Origin: Ophiodon elongatus
Lineage: Eukaryota; Chordata; Actinopteri; Perciformes; Hexagrammidae
Assembly: GCA_016806645.1 (NCBI GenBank)
Contig: JACSYO010000530.1
Span: 1,122,001 to 1,186,000, forward strand
DNA length: 64,000 bases
Direction: 5' to 3'
The translations under genes were made by a program, and so were the position numbers. The notes beneath the pieces were generated by a model that worked only from the letters and a program-made list of their open reading frames with translations, did no database searches and had not been told where the DNA came from. Below are positions 40,677 through 52,706 of the stretch, in pieces (within the stretch, counting starts at the first letter, position 1; every line of letters begins with the position of its first letter).

Positions 40677-41930
40677 CAGACATGCACGCACGCCTAGGTT
40701 GATCCAGCCCCTGCAACATATAATCTTGCAGTTTAGATGGAAATGTGCCCGATCCAGGTGTCTTCCCTGCATCATTCCTTCCCCTCACGGACAAAAAGCA
40801 AAGTTTGTGCGTGTGTGTCGCATCTAGACGAGACTCCCTCCGTCTGATAATACCCACAGATTATACCCTTAATAATTGTGTGTCCATTTGGGCATTTGGA
40901 GGCGTCCAGGCTGTTGGATGCTGATGGGGGCAGATTAGACAGAGTCCAGGGTGGGGAGGTGGAGGGGGGGCAGGTTGCCAGATAGCGCTCCACTGCTGGG
41001 GTAAGGCGATAGCCACAGATGAAAAACGGCAAGACGCGTCGCAAGATAGTGAGACCTGGGTGGGGTATCTGCTCTGGTATACAACATCATTTAGATTAGG
41101 GTGCAATCACATGGATGCACACATGGCCACCTGGTGAATCGGGAAGTAAAATATCTTGAGACTTTGAACAGAACAGTTTGGAACCGTCCAAATGTTTTAT
41201 ACATGCCAGCTTACTTCTTGTGAAAGATGATAAAAGCAGTTCTTTAATGCTGTAATGGGTAGATTTAAAGCTACTGTAGAAACTGTATTTACCGTCACTG
41301 TTTAGTGTTTAAATCTGAAGCGGGGGGGTCAGTCTTTGTTGTTAGCGATTCCGTGGCAGCAGCTACTGCAATCCCCTGTCTTTTTTCTCACATCGGAGAG
41401 CTGCTGATAACCTGTGTGCTTTTAATACAGTCAGTGCAAGGAATGCATTGCTTCATGGTTACCACGTCAGAGGATGCTGCAGTATGTATCCGCACAGATG
41501 ATGGTTGAAAGTGTGCAGCACTGGATTCTGGCTTTGCGTTATCAAGTGTCTGTCAGCAGGGTATTTCGAATACTTACAATCTCAGTGGATCCAGCGAGGA
41601 ACTACAGTAATTGCAATGATGCATAACTCATTTCCTGATAAGCTTCTTTTTTTTAAAATGTATGGTGGCCCTGAAAGCTTAAAACACTGCACATAGCCAC
41701 AACGTAAGCAAATTAATATCATCACCAGTTTGACAACACCTGCATAGCATTCGGGAAAGACTTCAGATCTGCTGTTAACCCAGCGTTAGCCTTTAGCTTA
41801 TTATTGGACTGCCAATTCAAACAAATGTATAGCGGCACAGGTAAAGTTGTCTAACTAGTATTATAATCAATTGGAGATTAGTTCATTTAAGTATTTTTGT
41901 GTGACGTGCAGTTGTTGATTTTGTGTGTCA

Positions 41931-42312
41931 GGAGGTTGATGTTTTCTCAGTTCGGGAGGTTGATGTTTTCTCAGTTCGGGAGGTTGATGTTTTCTCAGTT
42001 CGGGAGGTTGATGTTTTCTCAGTTCGGGAGGTTGATGTTTTCGTAGTTCGGGAGGTTGATGTTTTCTCAGTTCGGCAGGTTGATGTTTTCTCAGTTCGGG
42101 AGCTTGATGTTTTCTCAGTTCGGGAGGTTGATGTTTTCTCAGTTTGGGAAGTTGATGTTTTCTCAGTTCGGCAGGTTGATGTTTTCGTAGTTCGGGAGGT
42201 TGATGTTTTCGTAGTTCGGGAGGTTGATGTTTTCGTAGTTCGGGAGGTTGATGTTTTCGTAGTTTGGGAGGTTGATGTTTCCGTTGTGAGAGAAGTTGAT
42301 GTTTTTGTGTTT
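41931..42312. repeat. 24-bp minisatellite, about 16 copies
   Basis: The unit contains 'ggaggttgatgttttctcag', period 24 bp. Two main variants differ at tctcag versus tcgtag. The tcgtag variant dominates the right part, so the array grew by local duplication. The frames on both strands are by-products of the period. Confidence 0.95.
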
Positions 42313-45300
42313 CGTCAATTTGGTGAAGCTGTTTCTTCATTTGCTTGTGCATTTGCTGTGCTTTAAGCTCTCAGGGCCACCGTAGTTTTTACATTGATCA
42401 AAACACACTTTACTGTCAAGTTATGATGAATGAAAATACTTGCAAAAGTTAACCACCCAACTTCTCGGCCTTTTGAAACTTTAAAGTCTTTATTAATCTC
42501 ATGCACGTGTAAATGCTTGCCCCACTGGGATTTTGGAACCACTGACAGAAATGCTTGTGGCAGTAGGTGTATTAAAAGCCCCGGGGACAGCCGAACCAAA
42601 AGAAACTAAACGCTCCCACTCCTCCGCTGTCAGTCACAATCCGTTTAACCCCAGGTGCAGTGCCCAGAGGGAACAACGCTCTTGCTTCCCATTAAACATT
42701 TGAACAGGAACAGGCCTGACAGATACAGCTCTCTCTATCCTCCCCCGCCTACGCGACTTATAGCGACACGCTCTCTACCGTCTTGTCCTTCTCATTCCGA
42801 ACACGCATGCAGCCTCTCACTCTTTTTAATATGCGAAGGCACACGGGAGCGAGTAGAAGTTGCATGCGGGGCGAACGTGGTGAGAAGTAGAACAATGAAA
42901 CCCCCTGCTGAGAAGATGGATGTCATCTCAGCAGAGGCACAAACGGGCCTGCGGGGAACGGCGGATTCCCCCGAGAACAGAGACGGGTAGACGGCGAGAG
43001 AGAGGACCCATAGAAGTGAGGAAGAGAAAGAGGGGGGTGGCGGGGGGGAAGTTGGGATGACTGCGAGATGTTCAGCCCCGCTTGTGCCGACGCCCCTGGG
43101 GAGAGCAGCTCCTCGTGCCTGTCTCCTTTGATAACGACACAGAGATGCCAGTTGAACCTCAGCTGCCTCTGTGCACACGGAAGCAAGAGCCTCCAGCAGG
43201 GGCTGCCATTTCGTGCCACAGTCTATTCATGGATCTACCTGCCATAGAGACCCGAGCGTCGAGCTGCCACGTAAACCTTCCCCCAGTGCCTGCAGGACTG
43301 GGTATCGAGAATCGGGTCGGACTTGGAACTCAGAGGGACCCTAAGGATTTGTTAAGAAATATGCTTTCCAATTCACCCTTTCCCTTTTCTGAAAGCCAGT
43401 TAGGGCCAGCTGTTGCTAACATAATGCAGCATTGTACTGCAGTGTGGTGTAAGCATTTTTTTGCTCCCAGTGGTGGTCACGATTAAGCCGAATCGACATC
43501 TAAACTAAAAGATAGCAACTATTTAACTAGTGTGTTGCAAGATAGAGAACATTCATATTTTTCTTTTAACCGAACAAATTGTTATCATACCAAATCATTC
43601 ATGAAAAAAGATAAACTAGAAAAAGGATCAGAACTTATTTCACTTACTTATTTGAACCCAAACCACAATCGTTTCCCAAAGCCTTGTTGCCTAAACCTAA
43701 CAACGTACTTTTCTTGCAAAAGTAAATCTAAAAACTAAGTAAACCTAAATTGGATGTTTATTTTGAAAATGCACTCAATGCATCCAACTTGACACGCTTT
43801 CCCCGAGTCCAAAACCGACGCTAGCTGGGTAACTAGAGCGCCAACGTTGGAAGCGTGAGCCCACTGACCAAGCGTTGGTATTTGATGAGTTTGGAATGAT
43901 GTGTTGACCAGCGTTGTCTGGCCTTGGGTTTGTGAATGATGTCCTAAAGAGTGTAGAAATGTACCCCCAGTTCGTATTCAATAAACGCTGGAACTCTTGA
44001 GCAGAGTCAGAATCTATGAAAAAGCTAACTGATACGCAGCCCTGGCCTGTCTCGCAGCCTATGGCGGTTTAAGCACAGAGAGGCACAGCTGTGCGCTGCC
44101 TGTTTGCCATTTTGTGCCAAACTCCGTCTATTATACTTCCCTCATGCCTCACTTTTTTCACTCTCATCGCAGCATCCCTTTGAAGTCGGTAGATCATTAT
44201 CTCTGGCGGTGATTGGTATGTGTACAGGAAAGCTTTCATACCGGATCTTATCAGGAGCTGTATGTCTTCGTGACGAGTGCCTATCAGCGTGTCTGCCATG
44301 TGATTTCGCTGTATGATGAGGCTTTGAAAACATCTTCTGCGTACTACCAGAGCTCTTATTGCCCACAAGGCCATCGACTCTCCTACATTACTTGCGAAAA
44401 TCATTGTGCAATTGTGTGTGTGTTTTTCCTGTCCGCTTGTGTACTTGTGTGAGTACAAAAGCCATTTCAGACGGTAGTCGGCATCGATTTCTTCCTCTCA
44501 AGTACGAACGCCAAAACCAACACTACCCGCCATTTGCTGCCATACACTCTTGTGTGTGTGTTGAAGTGGTGGGCGCACAGTGTCTGCACTCATGCCAGCT
44601 GAATGTGTCAGTATGTCTTGGAAGCTATTATGTCCACACAGTAACCATTTCTCTGTGGTTGTCTCCATATTCCCCACAGATCCACAAATTGTTTTGAAAT
44701 GTGGAAAAGGTAAAAGGCAAATTCTGACAGAAATGCAGTTTATGGTCCCCAAAAAGATTGAACCGTTCTCATCATTCTCTGTGACTTCTCGTCCCTGGAA
44801 GACATGTTCGAGATGATACGGTGCATATTTGTTTTTAGTCTCTCTCTGCCAGGAGGTTATGTATTCGGCCTAGTGGGTGCGTGAGTGTGCATACCGCTGG
44901 ACGCATCAGCCTAATGTTGTTTGTGCTCATTCATGACTGTATGATCAACGATTGCAGTGATTCACACTTAAAAAAAATAAAACAGTTTTATACCGTCATT
45001 GACTGTTGACCCTAGACCCCTCTTAACTGTCCGATAGGTGCCACAAGTGATCAACATGTGCTTCGGTTCGGAATCTTGTTTCTTCTAAGATTGTTCGTCA
45101 CTTGATTTCCATGCCCTAGGTCACACATTTGTAATGTATGTATATTTAACTATCACAAAGCAAATGACAAACGCGAATATACCGGCAATCGCCGTTTGTT
45201 GGGCTGACGGTGGCCGTTTTTAACATAACACCCAACCCTACTGGGCAGCAGAATCCTGCAGTGTGTTTAGCTAACCGGGCATACGGCTAACGGAACTGAA

Positions 45301-45349
45301 CACAAACCAGGACTGACCGTTTCTGTTCAGAGGAAGCGTTAAAAGCACA

Positions 45350-45600
45350 GTGGGTATAGGATTAGGCTCCATCTGGCGGTGTGGTTGTAGTTTGCAACCA
45401 CATGAAATATGCCTCCAAGAACTACTACATCTCCAAGAGTGCAGTACTATGAGCCGCGGAGTGCAAAAGGTTCAACGCTTTAACGGTGCCGCCGCTTTGC
45501 ACTATACGTCGCCACAGTTTCACTCGGGTGTCGGAGAACTACGGCAGCAGTGTGTGGCTGCTCGGTGCCTGTTCAGACAGCTGCATAGATTAAATTGAGT
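45350..45600. repeat. Diverged relative of the 21571 repeat
   Basis: 'taggattaggctccatctgg' then 'cggtgtggttg' parallels the start of the 21571 copy; the rest is diverged. The 82-aa frame has no recognisable domain. Confidence 0.35.
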
Positions 45601-45727
45601 GAATCTGAAAAATGCATCTGATACACTTAAGGTCTAGACAGCGTGGGCGGGGAGGCAGCAATCATGGTTTGTATTTATTCAATCAAACATTACAGCAGCG
45701 GTTGTTGCACACACAGCAGACGTAGAT

Positions 45728-45761
45728 CTGCTCTCATCTGAGTGCACTCAGATGAGAGCAG
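45728..45761. repeat. Perfect 34-bp palindrome
   Basis: ctgctctcatctgagtg followed by its exact reverse complement, with no spacer, centred at 45744/45745. Confidence 0.95.
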
Positions 45762-45981
45762 CTACAAAGGCCTTGGGAAAGGTCGTGCATCATATTTATT
45801 ATACCTATTGCTTACTGCATCATATACACATATAGTGAATGCCTCAAAGGTTTAGAAATTTGAACAACAGTTCGGACACTGCTCGTTTGTTTGCAACGCA
45901 CGTTTGAGCCCACTTCTTTTTTAGCTGCAGAGGTGGAAACAATCTCTTTAACCGGCGTATCACCTTTGTCTTTGAGCCTTC

Positions 45982-45983
<2 letters not shown>

Positions 45984-46021
<38 letters not shown>

Positions 46022-46042
46022 GCGTGCGTGCGTGCGTGCGTG
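45984..46042. repeat. Compound (GT)n(GTGC)n microsatellite
   Basis: GT run passing into gtgc/gcgt tetranucleotides. Confidence 0.95.
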
Positions 46043-47826
46043 TCGGATTGAGCCGTTATTTTTTGGCCGGCACCAGTCGGCTGCATAATTCAGCACAGAA
46101 GGAAGGGTGAAAAGAAGAAGCAGACAATAGCCTGCAGAAGGCTAGTTGACACTGTGTTCTTGGTTTAGTACGCTCTCTTTGTGTTCGGGTGGCAGAAGGG
46201 CTTTGAGAAAGGTGGGGTGTCTGTTAGAACTTCCTTTCACTCATGACTTTCATCTGAGCCAGTGGCTGCTTCTCATGTACTGTGGGAGTAATTGCTTTAT
46301 TTTTCTAATGAGCCAGACTGCAGTTTATTTCCTCTATATAATGAATGCCTGCATATTAATTAATCACTCGGAATAATTTCTCCACGAGTGTTTATTTACT
46401 TTTACTGCATGCTGTTCATTAGCATCTGTCCTTCTCCTTCAGTGCCGCTCTCCCGTTCCACCGACAGCTTACTGTATCTGATGTTGCATTATGTGGGGAT
46501 ATCGAAATGACTTGATGCCTCAGAGCAAAAGTATTTACACTTTCAAAATGACATTAATTGACATTATAAGTGATTTCTGAACACTTTGAAATAATTACAA
46601 GCAAATTTATTATTTTTTTCACATTCAGGCATTGAATTGGTGTGTTTTAGAGCATTCTTTTTGTTTTAATAACAAATCAAACACTGTAGGGCCACCTCAA
46701 ACAAAACCAGTTATCTCCTGAGGTTGCATTTTGTGCCTCATTGCAATGTATCACAATTTCATGTGTATGTGTGTGTATACTATTTTGGCTGTTTTATTTC
46801 TGCTTTTCTCTAAATTATAATGGGGAACCAAACTTTATTCATCTTGTCTGAAGCTCAGTGAAATACCAAACAGAAGCACAGGACAAATGTGCAACTACTC
46901 AGGTTAAGTTTGGTCTACTTAGGTGTTGTGTCTATATTTAATACTATTGTTTCTTGCTTTATTTTATTTTCATATTTAGTATAAAAATAGAAATGGAACA
47001 ATGACAACTAACTGCAAAGGTTCAGGGTCCTTGAAACAAGTATAGTCCTATCTTTTTTTAGGATAGAGCTACGGTTTGATTGTACACAAGTTGAGAGACA
47101 ATCACACACAGTCACACATGCACATACACACACACCCGCTGGTTTATCATACTGCCTGGGATTTCCTCCATTCAGCTTGAGTGGACAGACATAAAATGCC
47201 CTGATGGATGCCATGATACATACATTCACAGAAGTCACCATGAATAATAGATAATACCTGTATTTTTCCGACATAAAAAGAAATGACGGATGGAGATGGA
47301 CACACAGTGAGAGACGGATCTCAGAGTGTGGCTTTGATCCGCCGCCTAAAATGACTATATTATCCCACTGTTGGAGAGGAGGACTGAAGGAGCTGCACAG
47401 ATGCGTTGTGTGTCTGTGTGTGTTGTGGAGTACTTGTGTGTGCTCCCATGGTTTCGCTCATGTGTGAGTGACAGGCACAACATATTCATTAGGGTGGCTG
47501 TTTTCACAGAGGACAGAAATGAATTGATGGTTAAAGGTCAGGAAAAGAGATGAGCAAGGAAGAGGAGCCGTCAACTGATGAGGTGAATGGGGGGGGAGAA
47601 AGGGAAGGAATAAAAATAGAAAACAAACAGTAACGGAATCGGGGACAGAAAGAAATGGAAAGAAATTGGGAAAAGAGGGGAATTAACTGCCGTAGAATTA
47701 AAAGGTAAATAAAAAGGTAATACATGATTGAATAAAGGTAGTAAATTACGAAGAATTGGTTAAAAAAAAAAAAAAAAAGAATTATCAATCAATCAATCCA
47801 AAAAATAACATTTCTAATGATCCCCA

Positions 47827-47874
47827 AGTTATATGTGACAACTAAGACATATGTCTTAGTTGTCACATATAACT
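47827..47874. repeat. Perfect 48-bp palindrome
   Basis: Arms agttatatgtgacaactaag-acat and its exact reverse complement abut with no spacer (24 + 24). It is followed at 47881 by a poly-C run. It could form a cruciform or hairpin. Confidence 0.95.
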
Positions 47875-48175
47875 GACAATCCCCCCCCCCCACCCCCCCC
47901 ACCAGTGTTGTTTCGTTCTTTGTTGGTATAATGCATCTTCTTACTTGAATTTATCAGTTCAGCTGTCGATTATATCCTAATAATTGATATTTATTTAATC
48001 AGTTATTTTAACTTTTCGGATTTGTTGACTCATGTGCTCTGTAACATATAATCTTTTGCGACTTGAAGCGTTTATTTAGTCTTATAGTCAATGTCATCAA
48101 CACTCAGCTGTGTTATCACTAGCGGCCCCCATACCGGCAGGGGGCCGGTTGAGAGTAGTGAGCGAGGAGTCAGCA

Positions 48176-48197
48176 TGACGTCAGCGGCCGTATAAAA
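48176..48197 (+). promoter_or_regulatory. CRE palindrome followed by TATA-like box
   Basis: tgacgtca (48176-48183) is followed by tataaaa (48191-48197) in a GC-rich patch. The arrangement resembles a core promoter. No convincing gene follows; a 70-aa frame begins about 100 bp downstream. Confidence 0.25.
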
Positions 48198-49449
48198 CGG
48201 GCAATGAATGGTATTTTGAGAAAGTGCGAGTCACCACAACCCCGAGAGGTCCTTGAGCATACCGCCATAACTGGGCACCCAAAATATTATGCAGTGTGTT
48301 GCAGCAGAATGCCAGATTAGCCACGGACAGACAGAGGAGGTGCGTGGCTCGCACATGCGAGCGACTGCACGATTCTCCTGGTGGAGATGATTATCATCTA
48401 GTACAAAGAAAAGATGACAGGAAGTACCCCAACACTCTGCCCCTGCCACTAAATTCCACCCTAATGGCCCTCATGGCAGCGCTCCTCCCAAACATGAAGG
48501 CCTTTTGACGAAGCTAACTGCACCCCTTTGTTTTTCTTAGTATTTTTGAGTGACAACCCATTTTTCTACTTCATTATACATGGCATAAATTGGCACTTAA
48601 GCAAGAGTGGGTGGTGCCTGCCGAGTATCATACTTTGGGCTGCCTGTCATTTGTTGATAGGGAAACAAAGAACCGGGCTTTTCCCCAGTAATTACGTTGT
48701 TTGCTTGGCGAGGCCTGCGCCATCTAAATATGGAAGGTTTCGCACTGCAATATCCATCTTCAGTTTTCCTCCCTCCATTGCGATCAATAGGAGATGAAAC
48801 ATCTGTCAGGCTCAATTACGCCGCGGCTCCTCTAGATTGAGTCAGAAAAAAAAGTTCTGGGGTTTCAGTCTAATTGCAGAGACTCTGAGAGGAAACGGGG
48901 AGTCCAGATTAAGAGCTTCTCCAACCGGGAGTCTCATGTCGATACAGACTTGTCAGTCAATCCATATCCGTGTTGATCTATTGTCAGTCTCACACACTCA
49001 CACACACACACTCAGACAAAGAGCGTATGCACTGCTTTTCCATTCGTGGAGTGCGATGAAGTTGTCGGCTCTGACACAGATCCGCTTCAATAATGAATGC
49101 GTTGCCTTTCTGCTACCTACTTCTCTCCTTGTTCATTCACTCTCTTACTTCCTCGCCTCTCCTTACAGCCTTGTTGGCCTTCCCCAAACTGTCTCTCCTT
49201 CTTTTTCTTCTTCTTTTGCACTCTCACTTCAGATGGGCTTACTGCATATTGTGTTTATCAATATATCAATGCATGCTTTCTGGCAATCTCCTCCTTGAAA
49301 GACACTTTGCAGAATTCCTCCCTCGCTTTGTGTGAAAGCTGGAAATACAAGGAGAGTAAAAGACTGTTTCTGATGCCCCTAAGGGAAACCCCTCTTATGC
49401 TCTTGTATTCATATTGATTGAGACTGGAATCCCCAAACTCATCTCTCTT

Positions 49450-49482
49450 TCTGTCTGTCTGTCTGTCCGTCTGTCCGTCCGT
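49450..49482 (+). repeat. (CTGT/CCGT)n microsatellite forming an acceptor pyrimidine tract
   Basis: Tetranucleotide units with T-to-C changes run directly into the gtag acceptor of the exon at 49485, so the repeat serves as the splice-site pyrimidine tract. Confidence 0.92.
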
Positions 49483-49484
49483 AG

Positions 49485-49609
49485 CCCCATCTCTGATCAG
49501 TGAGCTGCGAGCAGAGAAGATCGAGCAGAAGAGCATAACGTTGGTGTGGAGGGAGCCTTCGTACCCCAACAGCAGCCGCGCAGAGTACGAGGTCAAGTAC
49601 TATGAGAAG
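49485..49609 (+). CDS. epha10: Eph receptor exon: first half of second fibronectin type III domain
   Basis: The exon encodes (A)PSLISELRAEKIEQKSI through YEVKYYEK, strands A-C of FNIII-2. The Eph signature is S-x-x-L-x-W-R-E-P followed by EYE(V/I)KYYEK. The length of 125 bp is exactly that of the equivalent exon across the family, phase 1 in and phase 0 out. One N-glycosylation sequon, NSS, occurs in the loop where other paralogues have 'PNG'. The acceptor is unusual: its pyrimidine tract is a (CTGT/CCGT) microsatellite ending in gtag. The donor is gtaaat at 49610, moderate. The 20 kb intron in front is the longest complete one in the window. Confidence 0.94.
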
Positions 49610-49706
49610 GTAAATCCACTGGTTCATCAGAATCGGTCACATTTTTTATTAAGCTGTTGAAACACATTTCTCAATTTCTTTTTATTTACTGATGGAGAAT
49701 GACGAC

Positions 49707-49708
<2 letters not shown>

Positions 49709-49740
<32 letters not shown>
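49709..49740. repeat. Poly-T run (32)
   Basis: Homopolymer run 100 bp after the exon donor at 49610. Confidence 0.94.
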
Positions 49741-49743
<3 letters not shown>

Positions 49744-51661
49744 GTATCCTTGAACAAATGTCAAATTTTAATAGTTTGAATGGAGCGATTCATCAAAGTA
49801 AATGAGCTAGTCTGTATTAAATAAACTTTCCTTAATGAATATAACTTGGGCCTCCTTTGTGTGGGGAGAGCGATGTTGTGAACTTTAGAAATTATTAAAT
49901 CCCTCTATTTTCAATAAGTTTTGACTTTTGGTCCTAAAAGCGCTCTAGAGTTCTTTGAATTTCTTTTGGATCATACAAGTCAGAAACAATCCTATGCAGT
50001 CACCACTAGAATCCACTTCTACAAAAAGCATAATGCTAATAATATTAGTGGAGCTGTGGAGAAATACTGGGGTTAAACGCAATGAATAGACCCGAGCCAA
50101 AAACTCTAACAACACAGCATTTATTGATTTATTATCAGTTGCTTGATATTTTCTTAAACTCTCAATCATCAATCTCAGCACCGGGCTTGATAATCCTGTA
50201 GGCCCATCATTCGGGTTCCGGTTGTGCCGACCGCATAGACACACAAATCCTCTATTTGTTTCCTTTTGCTGTGGTGCACCATGCTGATTTGCCAGTCCAT
50301 CATGAGTGATATTTAATGTACAGCACTGACAAATGACACATTTTAGGAAAATAGAAAGTTACCACAAACTCAACTACGGGATGTGATATCCTGACTGTTG
50401 TTGTGTGACTTTGGAGCAAATCGGAGGGAGGTATTTTTTTTACAATCATTCCCGCGAGATTAAATAATTGTCTTGAACCGCCAACTACTGAGAAACGGCT
50501 TAGAAAAGTATTGTATTATTTTAGTGAGTTTCAAGGGCCAATTATGTAGAACCCCCCCCCCCCAGTGCATATTACTGCCACATTTGGTTTTGCTTTTACG
50601 GATAACCACTGTAATTTCATCGGCCTGATTACGCTCAGTTAACATAGCACTTTGTCAGATTTCGGCCACCCCTTGTCAACAAGCCGTAGTCTTCACAGTA
50701 AATCTGTCATGCACGTAAATCACAGCCGTCGCGCTCGCACCTCTACATTTTCATACGCTGCATTTTCTGGCAAACGCCAGGCCTTTTGTATTTGCCGGTG
50801 TTACACTCGCGCCTGTTTTTCACACCGCCTCCTCTTCTCTATGCTTCACCATATTTAATAAAGCCCTGCTCCTCACTGCTCTACTCCCACTGATTTAGGA
50901 AAAAAAATAGGGGAAGATTTAGAGGAGGAATGGGCGAGAAGAGGTATACAGTAGAGCGGCTTGGAAGAACGAGGTTCCTGTGTGATAACTGAGGGAGAGA
51001 AAAGGTTAGAGAGGGTGTTAGGGACAGATGACTCGGTGGAACGATGCTTGTAAGAGCAGAGCGATGGGGAGAAATGAAATGAAGAGGCTGGATGGAGGAG
51101 AAAAGCAGAACGGGGGAGGCAGACGAATGGAGAGAGGGAGAGAGAGAGATAGATGGAGAATAACTGACTGAGACAGGAAAATTGGTGACAGGCCATGAAA
51201 TGAAAAGGCAATACAACTACACTGCAGCAAAGAGCCTATTAAAGTATGAAGTATGGCTTTGCTTAGTCAGTGTATAGCCTTTCTCTTCCTCCCTTTCTTT
51301 GTCCTTTTATTTATGGGCCCCACATCTACCGATATTTCTAAAGTCACTCGTTAAACATTCGATGACGCTACGACACCCTTTTTAATCTGGATCGCCCGCG
51401 CTGTCGACGGGCAGCGATGGCCATCACCGATGATGACTGACGATGATTCACTCCCCGTTTACTCGTAACTTGAGACCATAAAGTGTCATCTCTGACTCTG
51501 TTGCTGTTTGCCTCCCACCACTCGTCTCCACTCCATCCTCCCCTGTCCGTCTCCTCTCTGTGTCACGTATCACTATATTGGCTCACTCCACAGGAGTCGC
51601 TCATTATAAAGTAGCTGCCTTTCACTTTCTCAGTGAGTCTCCCCTTGTCTCATTCTGCACG

Positions 51662-51664
<3 letters not shown>

Positions 51665-51707
<43 letters not shown>

Positions 51708-51708
51708 T
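51665..51708. repeat. (TC)n microsatellite
   Basis: TC run with a single ctat interruption. Confidence 0.94.
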
Positions 51709-52405
51709 GACGTTCGTTCTGCTTTCTTCATGATGTGCTATTGTTGAAGCAATAAAGGCAAAAAAATAAATAAAAAATGAATCTGATTTATCATCAAAGC
51801 TCAATTGGAGTGATCTCACTGACGCGCGACGTGCAAAGATAGGAGCGACGGATTGCACCGAAGCGGCGCGAACACAAACGTATCAGACGCCGAGTGGAGT
51901 AATCGTGTTGATGCGTCGTCTGTTCTCTGACCCCGGCGTGTCCACTTTGTGTGAGTGAGTCACTCCCACTGGAGAGAAACAAACGAGCGACTTCTTCTTT
52001 GATTTATTTTCTAAATATCTCTCTAATGAATAGAGCCGTGCTTTTATTACAGTCTGTTTTTTGTTTTTTGTTTGTTTTCTTTTTATCGTGTAATTACAAA
52101 GCGTGTTTCTTCTTTTATTTAAAGAAGTCTAACTCCTGGCAAACTGTCTGGAAACTTTTGTCTGGCTCTTTGAAACACTGTTCCGCTGTCTCAATAAGTA
52201 AAACATTACCAAAGCTGCTTGATTTGGTTACAAAATTGTCTCGCACGGCTCCCAGCGCTACATACTGTGCCATGGAAGTGAACAAGGCATCTCACGAATG
52301 GATTCCACCTACTCGTCTCACTTCTCCTCCTCTTCCTTTTTTTTTTTTTTCTCTCTCTCTTTTGTTGTTCTTTCTGCCTCTCACTGCACTTTTCTGTCTC
52401 CGCAG

Positions 52406-52706
52406 GAACAAAAGGATCAGAGTTATTCTACTGTGAAGACTGCCGCCACACGGATCAGTGTCAACAACCTCAAACCGGGCACCACATATGTCTTCCTCAT
52501 CCGCCCTTTCTCCACGCCGACCCCCTCCCTGCCCCTGTCCTCCTCCCCTCTATCCTCCTCCTCTGCTTCCTCCTCGGCCACTTCCTCGTCGTCCTCCTCT
52601 TCGTCGTCTTCCTCTTCGTCGTCGTCCTCCTCCTCCTCCTCCTCTCCGCCACCCATCGACTACGGAGCGTACAGTGCTCCCCTGGAGCTGCAGACACTTG
52701 GCGAGT
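52406..52706 (+). CDS. epha10: Eph receptor exon: second half of FNIII-2 with serine-rich insertion
   Basis: The exon opens EQKDQSYSTVKT, continues ISVNNLKPGTTYVFLIR (the conserved 'LKPGT.YVF.IR' strand pair), and closes with YGAYSAPLELQTLGE. Between IR and YGAYS lies a Pro/Ser/Thr-rich stretch with 21 consecutive serines encoded at about 52585-52647. The exon is 301 bp, against about 163 bp usual for this Eph exon; the excess of 138 bp equals 46 codons, so the frame is kept. The insertion falls in the loop between the last two strands of FNIII-2, a membrane-proximal position. Acceptor: tctccgcag ending at 52405. Two overlapping donors exist: gtgtga at 52705 and gtgagt at 52707. Only 52707 gives the phase 1 needed by the next exon and it has full consensus. 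Confidence 0.92.

Larger units (their letters stand above)
49610..52405 (+). other. Intron within FNIII-2
   Basis: A 2796-bp phase-0 intron, gtaaat...ccgcag, splitting FNIII-2 at the conserved KYYEK position. Contents: a run of 32 T (49709-49740), a purine-rich stretch 50880-51190, a TC microsatellite (51665-51708), and a T-rich approach to the acceptor. Nothing coding is visible. Confidence 0.9.

Noticed and set aside
37591..42312. CRISPR-like arrays
   Set aside because: Both arrays are head-to-tail minisatellites without unique spacers, in a eukaryotic intron.
41867..42366. Frames of 161 (minus) and 147 (plus) codons with 8-residue repeats
   Set aside because: By-products of the 24-bp minisatellite; open on both strands because the period is a multiple of three.
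48296..48508. 70-codon frame downstream of the CRE/TATA pair
   Set aside because: No recognisable domain, ordinary length for chance; kept only as a reason to test the promoter idea.
52490..52660. Serine-rich stretch as an unspliced mini-intron
   Set aside because: No good donor in the required phase was seen and the length is an exact codon multiple; coding insertion is simpler, though RNA is needed to be sure.
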